A DNA stretch of 10,052 nt from JANNFX01 sp031380225 (GTDB lineage Bacteria; Pseudomonadota; Alphaproteobacteria; Rhizobiales; Hyphomicrobiaceae): NCBI GenBank assembly GCA_031380225.1, contig JANNFX010000188.1, positions 1 through 10,052 of the forward strand, in the 5' to 3' direction. The notes under the pieces are model-generated. The model was not told the DNA's origin and did not search any database. It saw only the letters and a list, made by a program, of their open reading frames with translations. Both the position numbers and the translations under genes were made by a program. Within the stretch, counting starts at the first letter, position 1. Every line of letters starts with the position of its first letter. Positions 1-6,178 of this stretch are shown here, piece by piece.

Positions 1-1
1 G

Positions 2-808
2 GTCGTCGAAGCCCTGATCGAAGATGGCGCGATTATTAATACGCTAGAATACAGTCTATCGCATGGCGTTGGCCGCGCGGTGCTGTTCCGTCACAAGGAT
101 GCGGCACTTGCCGCCAAAGCAGCACAGTTAATTCATGATCGCGTGCAACGCTCGCGCCGTGGATGGTGGGCACGCCGTATCCCCTATGACTTCACCTTGC
201 GGCTCAACGGCACCCGCAGTTTATTCTGCTCCAAGCTTGTGCATTTGGCCTTCAAAGATGCGAGCGATGGCACGGTGATTTTGCCACCGCACATGACGCG
301 GCTCGATATGAAAAACCCTGATTTCTTCCGCCGCATTGGCGTCAAAGCGGTCGAGACGTTTGTGCCGGGCGACCTCGAACTTGATCCGTCTTTTGATCTC
401 GTCGCCGAATGGCAGGATTATCGGGCCACGCCGAGGCTGCGCGCTCAAGACATGGTGATGACCAAGATTTTCGAATGGATGGAACTTCGCGGCGCACATT
501 TTCAGGAGGATTGGCCGGTGCGCATGGTGGCTTGGTTCGGCCGTCTATCAAGCCACCTATCGGACGACATCAAAAACTTGATTGCCGGCGTAGTGCCGAA
601 GGTACCGGGTAATATGAGCCGGCGCTGCATCGCCACCATCGCTATGCTGCACAAGACCTGCGAGGGCCTCGTCCCGGCGTTGCAAGCCCGTGAACAAGCA
701 TCGATTGCATCAACCGGCCGCCCGGTACATCCCCGCGATGCCCTGGCGCATCTCGAAACCATCCGCGAAAAAGCCGGCGGCAAGATCGGGTATTTGGTGG
801 AGGTGTAA
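2..808 (+). CDS. YiiX-like permuted papain-fold cysteine hydrolase, 5' end missing
   Basis: The frame is open from the first bases, so the gene starts before the window; 268 residues are visible. The internal ATG or CTG codons near 74-80 should not be taken as the start, because conserved family sequence lies upstream (VVEALIEDG at visible residues 1-9). The visible order matches the YaeF/YiiX group of permuted NlpC/P60-like hydrolases: a 'VVEA..dG' strand, a 'vLFRH' strand, then 'PYDF' and 'FCSKLV'. The Cys of FCSKLV (codon 227-229) is the probable nucleophile; the partner His expected before the VVEA strand lies outside the window. These enzymes are thought to cleave amide or ester bonds in peptidoglycan or lipids, but the substrate here is unknown. 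The last 130 residues are a less familiar alpha-proteobacterial extension containing FVPGDLELDPSFDLVAEW. No signal peptide can be judged. Family assignment is by motif reading only. Confidence 0.72.
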   Translation, partial: VVEALIEDGAIINTLEYSLSHGVGRAVLFRHKDAALAAKAAQLIHDRVQRSRRGWWARRIPYDFTLRLNGTRSLFCSKLVHLAFKDASDGTVILPPHMTRLDMKNPDFFRRIGVKAVETFVPGDLELDPSFDLVAEWQDYRATPRLRAQDMVMTKIFEWMELRGAHFQEDWPVRMVAWFGRLSSHLSDDIKNLIAGVVPKVPGNMSRRCIATIAMLHKTCEGLVPALQAREQASIASTGRPVHPRDALAHLETIREKAGGKIGYLVEV

Positions 809-900
809 ACCTGTCCGCGTCTCCCCGTTGAGTGCAGGAACAGTTAGAGGGGACAAATCTCGCGCTTTATTTGCGGGAGTGCCTCGTTTATAAACCGGCC

Positions 901-2190
901 ATGACACAAGCACTTAAATCCGAAGCCGCCTCGACTGGCGGGACAATGCTGGCAATTGGCCAAGCAGCCCGGGCGGCCGCGCGGGTGCTCGCGATCGCGG
1001 CCAACGACACCAAAAACGCGGTACTGATTGCTTCGGCTGCGGCGCTGCGAAAAAACGTCAACAAGGTGCTGGCGGCCAACGATAAAGATATCGCCGCTGC
1101 AAAGGCTGCGGACCGCCCGGCGGCCTTCATCGATCGGTTGAAGCTTGACCCGAAACGCGTCGAAGCCATTGCCAAGAGCCTTGAAGATATCGCGAGCCTT
1201 GCCGATCCCGTTGGTGCGACGATGGCCGAATGGACCAGGCCCAATGGCTTGAAGTTCGAACGCCGCCGGGTGCCGCTCGGCGTGATCGGCATCATCTACG
1301 AAAGCCGTCCGAATGTGACTGCCGATGCCGGTGCCCTCGCCTTGAAAGCTGGCAATGCGAGCATTTTGCGCGGCGGTTCTGAAAGCCATCACTCGTCGCT
1401 CGCCATTCATGCGTGCCTGGTCGAGGGCCTCAAGAAAGCCGGGTTGCCCGAGGCATCAATCCAATACGTTCAAACGACAGACCGCAGTGCCGTCGGCGAC
1501 ATGCTGTCGGGCCTCAATGGCTGTATCGATGTGATTGTGCCGCGCGGCGGCAAGAGCCTCGTCGAGCGCGTGCAGAAAGATGCGCGCGTGCCGGTGTTCG
1601 CTCACCTAGAGGGCATCTGCCACACGTACATCGACAAGGCCGCCGACATGGCGATTGCGGTGCCGGTGGTGGTTAATGCAAAAATGCGTCGCACTGGTAT
1701 TTGCGGCGCCACCGAATGCGTCTTGGTCGACATGGCGGCCGATGAGGGCATGCTGGCGGCCATCGTCAAGGCATTGATCGACGCCGGTTGCGAAGTGCGT
1801 GGCGATGCAGCGGCGCAAAAAGCAGATGTGCGCGTCAAGGCTGGCAGCGAAGCGGACTACGGCAAGGAATTTCTGGACGCGATTGTCGCCGTCAAGTCCG
1901 TCGACGGTGTCGACGCGGCCATCGATCACATCGCCAAGTATGGCTCGCAGCACACAGATGCGATTATCACCAAGGATCAGGTGGCCGCCGACCGGTTCCT
2001 AAGCCGAGTTGATTCAGCGATTGTGTTGCACAATGCCTCGACGCAATTTGCCGACGGCGGCGAGTTTGGTTTTGGTGCTGAGATCGGCATTGCGACCGGC
2101 AAAATGCACGCCCGCGGTCCGGTCGGTGTCGAGCAACTGACCAGCTTCAAATACATCGTGCGTGGCAGCGGCCAAACCCGGCCGGTCTAA
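901..2190 (+). CDS. proA: Gamma-glutamyl phosphate reductase (glutamate-5-semialdehyde dehydrogenase)
   Basis: Catalyses the NADPH-dependent reduction of gamma-glutamyl phosphate to glutamate-5-semialdehyde, the second step of proline synthesis, in the cytosol. The 429 residues agree with the roughly 415-430 of the family. An aldehyde-dehydrogenase-like fold is evident: GVIGIIYESRPNVTADA, LKAGNASILRGGSES, VIVPRGGKSL, HLEGICHTY and the catalytic loop RTGICGATE, whose Cys268 (codon 1702-1704) is the expected nucleophile. The C-terminal end EFGFGAEIGIATGKMHARGPVG is also typical. The frame is open back to a GTG at 832, but family N-termini favour ATG 901; ATG 946 is an alternative with a better-placed GGCGGGA. 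No strong ribosome binding site precedes 901. proB is not upstream within the window; the 92-base gap after the hydrolase gene shows no convincing terminator. The gene ends five bases before the isomerase gene, suggesting co-transcription. Confidence 0.96.
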   Translation: MTQALKSEAASTGGTMLAIGQAARAAARVLAIAANDTKNAVLIASAAALRKNVNKVLAANDKDIAAAKAADRPAAFIDRLKLDPKRVEAIAKSLEDIASLADPVGATMAEWTRPNGLKFERRRVPLGVIGIIYESRPNVTADAGALALKAGNASILRGGSESHHSSLAIHACLVEGLKKAGLPEASIQYVQTTDRSAVGDMLSGLNGCIDVIVPRGGKSLVERVQKDARVPVFAHLEGICHTYIDKAADMAIAVPVVVNAKMRRTGICGATECVLVDMAADEGMLAAIVKALIDAGCEVRGDAAAQKADVRVKAGSEADYGKEFLDAIVAVKSVDGVDAAIDHIAKYGSQHTDAIITKDQVAADRFLSRVDSAIVLHNASTQFADGGEFGFGAEIGIATGKMHARGPVGVEQLTSFKYIVRGSGQTRPV

Positions 2191-2195
2191 TTCAA

Positions 2196-2978
2196 ATGCC
2201 AAAATTCGCCGCCAACCTTTCGATGCTATTCACCGAGCTGCCATTTCTTGATCGCTTCAAGGCGGCGGCGGATGCGGGTTTCAAAGGCGTCGAGTATTTG
2301 TTTCCTTATGAGTACGCTGCGGCAGAGATTGCCGGGCGTCTGACAGCAAACGGTCTGACACAAGTTCTTTTCAACATGCCGCCTGGCGATTGGAACAAGG
2401 GCGACCGCGGCCTCGCGTGCCTGCCCGAGTGCCGCGATCAATTTCAAGATGGCCTGAAAGATGCCGTCGCCTACGCCAAAGCGCTGCAATGCCAGCAGGT
2501 GCATTGTATGGCTGGTATCGTCCCGCCGGAAAAAGGCCAGAGCGCGATATTCCGCGAAACATATATTGAGAACTTGAAGAGTGCCACCAAGGCTTTGGCC
2601 AAGGAAAACATGCGGCTGTTGATTGAGCCTATCAACATGCGCGACATGCCAGGATATTTTTTGACCAGCACGCGGCAAGCTCTATCGATCATCGACGAAG
2701 TGGCGGCCCCCAACATTGCTTTGCAGTATGATGTTTATCATATGCAAATTATGGAAGGCGACTTGACGGAAACGCTGACCAAAAAGTTGCCGCGAATCGG
2801 CCACATCCAAGTCGCGGGCGTGCCCGGACGCAATGAGCCTGATGCTGGGAGTGAAGTTAACTTCCCGCACATTTTCTCGCTTTTGGATAAGCTCGGTTTC
2901 GACGGTTGGATTGGCTGCGAATACCGGCCACGCGCCGCAACAGTTGATGGGCTAGGATGGTTCCAACCGTATCGTTAA
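2196..2978 (+). CDS. hyi: Hydroxypyruvate isomerase family protein
   Basis: A 260-residue TIM-barrel protein of the Hyi/OtnI group in the AP endonuclease-2/xylose isomerase-like superfamily. Hyi interconverts hydroxypyruvate and tartronate semialdehyde in glyoxylate metabolism; OtnI relatives isomerise 2-oxo-tetronate, so the exact substrate is inferred. Expected acidic catalytic or metal residues are present: Glu144 in LLIEPINMRDMPGY, Asp178 in LQYDVYH, Gln204 in HIQVAGVPGR and Glu242 in GCEYRPRA. GRNEPDAGSEVNFPHIF is also characteristic. The length equals the family's usual 255-265 residues. The ATG lies five bases after the proA stop codon with no strong Shine-Dalgarno sequence, so translation may be coupled to proA. 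No glyoxylate carboligase, tartronate semialdehyde reductase or otn kinase gene is visible nearby, so the pathway cannot be settled from context. Confidence 0.9.
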   Translation: MPKFAANLSMLFTELPFLDRFKAAADAGFKGVEYLFPYEYAAAEIAGRLTANGLTQVLFNMPPGDWNKGDRGLACLPECRDQFQDGLKDAVAYAKALQCQQVHCMAGIVPPEKGQSAIFRETYIENLKSATKALAKENMRLLIEPINMRDMPGYFLTSTRQALSIIDEVAAPNIALQYDVYHMQIMEGDLTETLTKKLPRIGHIQVAGVPGRNEPDAGSEVNFPHIFSLLDKLGFDGWIGCEYRPRAATVDGLGWFQPYR

Positions 2979-2987
2979 AACTAGCAT

Positions 2988-3125
2988 TCAGAGGCCTCGC
3001 CGCATTTTGCTGAACATGACCCTGAAGCAAGATCCCGCGCGTTTCGCCGAGATGGTGCGGCTGATCGCTTGGTCTCCGATCCCACTCCGCCAAGCCTGCT
3101 TGTGCCGGTCGTGGAACGGCCCGCA
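2988..3125 (-). pseudogene. Possible gene remnant: 45-codon minus-strand frame without a start
   Basis: Between the isomerase gene and ssrA the minus strand holds a stop-to-stop frame of 45 sense codons. It has no ATG/GTG/TTG with a ribosome binding site near its beginning. Its translation is basic and protein-like, containing FHDRHKQAW, SRTISAKRAGSCF and RVMFSKMRRGL before the stop. It gives the impression of the C-terminal end of a small protein or a dispersed alpha-proteobacterial coding-like repeat, but I cannot name a family. Two overlapping frames are open over parts of this spacer, so chance is a real alternative. Low confidence. Confidence 0.25.
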
Positions 3126-3214
3126 TCAATGGCCCAGCTGCACTTGGTCTACGGGCCCGGATCGCCTTCTCACCTGCCCGCTGAGCCGCGCAGATCCTGG
3201 CCCAACCGTCACAC

Positions 3215-3243
3215 TTTCATTTTTCGGCCACCTCGCCTATATT
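3215..3243 (+). promoter_or_regulatory. Candidate sigma-70-type promoter of ssrA
   Basis: A -10-like TATATT (3238-3243) follows a weak -35-like TTTCAT (3215-3220) with 17 bases between. Transcription would begin near 3250, just before the acceptor part of the tmRNA. The -10 is good and the -35 poor; position relative to the RNA gene is the main support. Confidence 0.45.
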
Positions 3244-3330
3244 GAGGGTGCCGGATTCGTCCGGCTATGGTGATAAACGCGGTCGTAATAAGCCATTCGG
3301 ACCCGGGGGCGGTACCCGGCGCCTCCACCA

Positions 3331-3387
3331 CTTTGCTTTCGCCTTGCGACTCCCCTTCGGGGAGCCGGCCGCAAGGCGGGGAATCAC
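3331..3387 (+). other. Intervening segment of the permuted tmRNA precursor
   Basis: This stretch joins the ACCA end of the acceptor piece to the first base of the coding piece. It folds into one hairpin: CGCCTTGCG (3340-3348) pairs perfectly with CGCAAGGCG (3370-3378), and inside it CTCCCC/GGGGAG (3350-3364) closes a TTC loop. In characterised two-piece tmRNAs this linker is cut out during maturation; that it happens here is inferred. Confidence 0.8.
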
Positions 3388-3473
3388 GGGGGCGAACTAG
3401 GATCGACGAGGGTGTAAAGGATTTAGCTTTTGCCCGGCATGATTCCGCCGTTATCGGGTCATCCAGAGTAGTT

Positions 3474-3512
3474 GCCAATGACAACTATGCTGAGGCCGCT
3501 CTCGCTGCTTAA
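3474..3512 (+). other. tmRNA tag-peptide reading frame (ANDNYAEAALAA)
   Basis: The tag frame starts at the resume codon GCC (3474-3476), preceded by TAGTT as in other tmRNAs, and ends at TAA 3510-3512. Twelve residues are encoded: ANDNYAEAALAA. The first residues AND.Y form the SspB/ClpXP-facing half in alphaproteobacteria, and the terminal LAA is the ClpX recognition end. It is translated only on a rescued ribosome, after an alanine delivered by the tmRNA itself; it should not be annotated as an independent protein or as the end of a longer frame. Confidence 0.95.
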
Positions 3513-3704
3513 TGCAGTGCGAAAAGCCTGAACTCAAGCCCTTGCCCCTAGCCGGGTAAGGCGCGGTCCGGAGGGCACCGGGCAACAGGAAGCCCTCCAC
3601 TTCATTTCAGGTCTTGAGATGAAGCTTGAAATTGCGGCGTAGATAACTAGACACGGATGAGTTGGGGCACGCGTGTCGCGGCTCCAATCATAAACGGAAC
3701 TCGG

Positions 3705-4406
3705 ATGACGGCAGGTCCGATGATTGATTACGAAACGCTGGCGCAAGAGGCGATGCGCGGCGTCGTTCGCACCGTGTTGCAGCGAGCGGCCAAGACCGGC
3801 CTGCCCGGCGATCATCATTTCTATATTTCGTTCGATACCGAAGCGCCCGGCGCCTCGATTTCCAAACGTCTCAAAGAAAAATATCCGGCTGAGATGACGA
3901 TCGTGCTCCAGCACCGATTCTGGGATTTAATTGTCAGCGACGAGCGCTTCGAAGTGAAGCTAACGTTCGATGGCATTCCCGAGCGTCTCGTGGTGCCGTT
4001 TGCCGCCATCAAAGTATTTTTCGATCCGTCCGTTCGTTACGGACTTCAGTTTGAAGAGAACGATCCGAGCGACCCGGATGCAGAATCAGGAAGCGATGTT
4101 GGAACGGCGGCCGAAATGCGGGCTGCGCGCTCGCCACGCAAGCCGCGGGCGGCGTCGACTAAGAAATTGCGCCCGGTCGCCGTTGGGCGCGATGCAACGT
4201 CGACAACCATGACTGATGCGAGTGCTGGTCCCTCGCAATCACCGAACGGTGGGGCTCACGGCGCAAATGCCGGACTGACGGCTGTCGATACGGCGCCGAA
4301 GCCAGAATCCCAAAGTCATGTCACAACGATCAAGACCGTTGATGACAAGCCTGCGAACGGCAGTAGCGCTGAGATTGTCAGCCTCGATAAATTCCGCAAG
4401 AAGTAG
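3705..4406 (+). CDS. sspB: SspB alpha, ClpXP adaptor for ssrA-tagged proteins
   Basis: SspB tethers ssrA-tagged substrates to the ClpX unfoldase and so speeds their degradation. The substrate-binding domain spans about residues 8-117, with family motifs LAQEAMRGVVRTVL, LPGDHHFYISFDT, APGASISKRLK, EMTIVLQHRFWDL, FEVKLTFDGIPERLVVPFAAI and FFDPSVRYGLQF. A disordered linker (about 118-223), rich in Ser, Ala and Pro, leads to IVSLDKFRKK at the C-terminus, the expected ClpX-docking (XB) motif. Length from ATG 3705 is 233 residues. ATG 3720 (AGG four bases upstream) is an almost equally good start; the more distant ATG 3657 adds a non-conserved segment and sits against the tmRNA end, so it is less likely. 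The gene lies directly downstream of ssrA on the same strand, placing the adaptor beside the tag it recognises. It converges on the next gene with only 14 bases between stop codons. Confidence 0.95.
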   Translation: MTAGPMIDYETLAQEAMRGVVRTVLQRAAKTGLPGDHHFYISFDTEAPGASISKRLKEKYPAEMTIVLQHRFWDLIVSDERFEVKLTFDGIPERLVVPFAAIKVFFDPSVRYGLQFEENDPSDPDAESGSDVGTAAEMRAARSPRKPRAASTKKLRPVAVGRDATSTTMTDASAGPSQSPNGGAHGANAGLTAVDTAPKPESQSHVTTIKTVDDKPANGSSAEIVSLDKFRKK

Positions 4407-4420
4407 GCCTGAACAGCAGC

Positions 4421-5233
4421 TTATCGCACCTTCGACATTTCATAAACTGAATAACTGCGCGGGCTGGGCAGCGTCGCTTTGCCGGTCATAGCATCTGCCA
4501 GCGCTTCGCCGAGATTGGTGCCATCATCGACGGCCTTGACGGCGACGACAATAAACGGCCGCTGCCAGCTGGTGCCGTTGGTTTCGCACGCCGCACACTG
4601 ATCCCGGTACTGGCCAAGATTGAGCGCCCACACCGGCGTCTCAGGACTGATCGCAGATTGTGACAGCTTGGCAGTCGCCACAGCGCGGCGGCCGGCGCGC
4701 TCTTTCTCTTGCCCAACATCCCCTTCTTGCGACGCCGTTCCAATGGCGATAATTTCACGCGCGCCAGCCAGCGACGCCGCGACTTCGCCGTCAAACACTG
4801 CGTCGGCGATGTCGGGGTTCTTGATCGTCTGGCCGTCCTTCTCAAGATCTTCGGCGCTGCCTTTGACCCACAGGAATTCCTTCTTCGCCACGACCACATC
4901 GAAGAGGCCGCGCTTGCCGGCCTTGTCGAAGCCTTCGATCGTGAACACGGTTGAATTTTCCGTTGAGCGCACGCGCTCTATTGCTGGCGGTGCGAACGAC
5001 AGCCGTTTGGCTTCGATGGCATCAAATGCCGTGACGCCCGCGACGCCCGAGACCAATGCAGCCGATCCGGCCATTAGAATGGCTTCGCCGCGCGTTTGTA
5101 CGAACTGCTGTAACAACCAGCGCACGCGATCGATCCAGTCATAAGCCCGCCATCCACTTCGTCCGCGCGCCAGGAGAACTCCGGCACCGCGCTTGGCGTC
5201 TTGTTGATCGTTGTCGTTGCTGGCGATATTCAT
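4421..5233 (-). CDS. Unrecognised single-pass membrane protein with OmpA-like segment
   Basis: I do not recognise the family. The 270-residue product has a charged N-terminal part (1-49, including SNDNDQQDAKR and a Trp-rich YDWIDRVRWLLQQF stretch), one hydrophobic segment at about 51-70 (AILMAGSAALVSGVAGVTAF), and a C-terminal domain of 200 residues that would lie outside the cytoplasm. Residues 160-190 (EIIAIGTASQEGDVGQEKERAGRRA) resemble the OmpA-like pattern in which a strand and 'G.AS.EG' turn precede a helix with spaced Arg residues, but the classical peptidoglycan-binding motif is incomplete. A CAAC motif (Cys213 and Cys216) could form a disulfide. Codon use looks like that of neighbouring genes, supporting a real gene; a 174-codon frame on the plus strand is its shadow. 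A promoter-like pair lies 55-85 bases upstream. It is convergent with sspB and co-directional with pth. Confidence 0.75.
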   Translation of the reverse strand: MNIASNDNDQQDAKRGAGVLLARGRSGWRAYDWIDRVRWLLQQFVQTRGEAILMAGSAALVSGVAGVTAFDAIEAKRLSFAPPAIERVRSTENSTVFTIEGFDKAGKRGLFDVVVAKKEFLWVKGSAEDLEKDGQTIKNPDIADAVFDGEVAASLAGAREIIAIGTASQEGDVGQEKERAGRRAVATAKLSQSAISPETPVWALNLGQYRDQCAACETNGTSWQRPFIVVAVKAVDDGTNLGEALADAMTGKATLPSPRSYSVYEMSKVR

Positions 5234-5287
5234 GGCGTGCCCCCGAGCTCATTCGGCGCCCGTTGTTCCATCCCCGGCGCCGGGCTC

Positions 5288-5316
5288 GATATAAACTATT
5301 TACAACTCGAGTGAAG
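5288..5316 (-). promoter_or_regulatory. Candidate promoter of the membrane-protein gene
   Basis: On the minus strand CTTCAC (5311-5316) and TATATC (5288-5293) are separated by exactly 17 bases, close to the alpha-proteobacterial CTTGAC/TATA-type consensus. Transcription would start near 5281, inside a perfect 12-bp palindrome CCCGGCGCCGGG (5273-5284) that could be an operator or only a 5' hairpin. The leader to ATG 5233 is about 48 bases. This implies that the gene is expressed separately from pth. Confidence 0.45.
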
Positions 5317-5338
5317 GGTGCGTTCTGAAAAAACAGTG

Positions 5339-6073
5339 TCAATCGTTATTGGGATTAGGTTTCAGAAGCTTGCGGAGCCTGTCAGCGAACGCGGTTTTGG
5401 CTGAGGTTGGTGTGCCGGGGTTGGTTTTGGGCTGAGGAACATGAGTATTGGGCTTCCCCGTGTCATTGGCTGGTGCAGCCGGCGGAGCAGACTTCACTGC
5501 TTTCGGCGGCTCAAGGGCACGCGCAATATCAGTCAGAAAGCGGGCGTCATCGCCGGATGCTAAGCGGCCACAGGCGTCCGCGACGGCATTCAATAGCGCG
5601 TCGAGCCAAGCGGCGTCGGCTTTGGCAAAGTCGCCGAGCACGTGATGGATGACGACATCTTTCGAGCCTGGGTGTCCGATGCCGAGCCGCACGCGCTTAT
5701 ACTCAGAACCAAGGTGCGCCGAGATGGATCGCAAGCCGTTGTGGCCCGCGTCGCCGCCGCCAATTTTGACCTTGACTTTTGACGGCGCCAGATCGAGTTC
5801 GTCGTGGAATACGGCGATATCTCCGAGCTCAATTTTGAGAAATCTTGCAGCGTCGCCAACGGAACGGCCGCTGTCGTTCATGAACGTGTCAGGCTTGAGC
5901 AGCAGAATTTTCTCGCCACCAATTTCGCCGTCGGCAGCGTAGCCATGGAACTTCTTCTTCCACGGTCCGAACTTGTGACGATCGGCGATGCGCTCGACCG
6001 CCATGAAGCCAATGTTGTGGCGATGAAATTGGTATTTTACGCCGGGGTTGCCCAATCCCACGAACAGTTTCAT
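5339..6073 (-). CDS. pth: Peptidyl-tRNA hydrolase
   Basis: Pth cleaves the ester bond of peptidyl-tRNAs released prematurely from ribosomes, freeing tRNA for reuse. Family residues are all present: Asn9 in GLGNPG, catalytic His19 in RHNIGF, Asn66 in FMNDSG, Asp91 in HDELDL and Asn112 in GHNGLRS. GGGDAGHNG and RVRLGIGHPG complete the signature. The catalytic core ends near residue 190. A further 55 residues, rich in Pro, Ala, Lys and Thr and ending in a short basic helix (FADRLRKLLKP), extend beyond the roughly 190-residue E. coli enzyme; such tails occur in rhizobial homologues. The ATG overlaps no upstream gene and lies 105 bases after rplY on the same strand. rplY-pth adjacency is standard in Hyphomicrobiales and many other bacteria. 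ychF, which often follows pth in this order, is not found here. Confidence 0.96.
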   Translation of the reverse strand: MKLFVGLGNPGVKYQFHRHNIGFMAVERIADRHKFGPWKKKFHGYAADGEIGGEKILLLKPDTFMNDSGRSVGDAARFLKIELGDIAVFHDELDLAPSKVKVKIGGGDAGHNGLRSISAHLGSEYKRVRLGIGHPGSKDVVIHHVLGDFAKADAAWLDALLNAVADACGRLASGDDARFLTDIARALEPPKAVKSAPPAAPANDTGKPNTHVPQPKTNPGTPTSAKTAFADRLRKLLKPNPNND

Positions 6074-6089
6074 GGCCAGACCCCGAAAA

Positions 6090-6116
6090 GTGAAACGGTC
6101 CTAAACTCAGTTTCAC
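6090..6116 (-). terminator. Inverted repeat with T-run between rplY and pth
   Basis: On the minus strand GTGAAAC (6110-6116) and GTTTCAC (6090-6096) form a 7-bp perfect stem with a 13-base loop, followed at once by four T residues (6086-6089). It has the shape of a weak intrinsic terminator or attenuator, 13 bases before the pth start. The AGTGAAAC..GTTTCACTTTT wording also resembles a palindromic intergenic repeat common in rhizobial genomes, so it may be a degenerate repeat copy. Confidence 0.4.
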
Positions 6117-6125
6117 ACGATAACG

Positions 6126-6165
6126 AGCGCCGCGGCGCTGATCCCCGATAAGAGAGCAGCGCCGC
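6126..6165 (-). repeat. Overlapping GC-rich palindromes after rplY
   Basis: A perfect 14-bp palindrome AGCGCCGCGGCGCT occupies 6126-6139. Part of it, GCGGCGCTG (6132-6140), is also complementary over nine bases to CAGCGCCGC (6157-6165) across a 16-base loop. The two folds are mutually exclusive. Starting 14 bases after the rplY stop, the longer hairpin could act as a 3' stabiliser or, with the following hairpin at 6090-6116, as a partial terminator. No T-run follows this one. Confidence 0.5.
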
Positions 6166-6178
6166 AGAGCGTTTCGAC

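Larger units (their letters stand above)
3250..3640 (+). ncRNA. ssrA: Permuted two-piece transfer-messenger RNA (alpha-type tmRNA)
   Basis: tmRNA rescues stalled ribosomes and appends a degradation tag. The gene is circularly permuted, as known in alphaproteobacteria: the tRNA-like acceptor piece comes first, ending in CGCCTCC plus ACCA at 3320-3330, and the coding piece starts later with GGGGGCG at 3388-3394. These two strands pair over seven bases and include a G3-U wobble, the alanine identity element. The T-arm reads CCGGG, a seven-base loop GGCGGTA, CCCGG. Between the pieces (3331-3387) lies a strong hairpin that would be removed on maturation. The tag frame begins after TAGTT at GCC 3474 and encodes ANDNYAEAALAA, stop TAA at 3510-3512. 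Downstream, GGAGGGC (3570-3576) pairs with GCCCTCC (3592-3598) in the pseudoknot region, and a 10-bp hairpin spans 3600-3624. The outer 5' and 3' ends are approximate; 3' maturation could lie anywhere from about 3600 to 3650. Confidence 0.95.

Noticed and set aside
844..1410. A 188-codon minus-strand frame opposite proA.
   Set aside because: It lies opposite a certain gene, its translation has no family features, and it arises from the GC-biased third positions of proA.
3267..3512. An 81-codon open frame across the tmRNA gene ending with the tag sequence.
   Set aside because: It is an artefact of the tag frame being open upstream; the sequence is structural RNA, and only the last 12 codons are translated, on stalled ribosomes.
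3600..3624. The 10-bp hairpin at the end of ssrA as an intrinsic terminator.
   Set aside because: No T-run follows; it may instead be part of the mature coding RNA or a processing signal, so it is described within the tmRNA entry.
4620..5144. A 174-codon plus-strand frame opposite the membrane-protein gene.
   Set aside because: Ser/Ala/Pro-rich, low-information translation typical of an antisense shadow. The minus-strand frame has a coherent membrane topology and a promoter.
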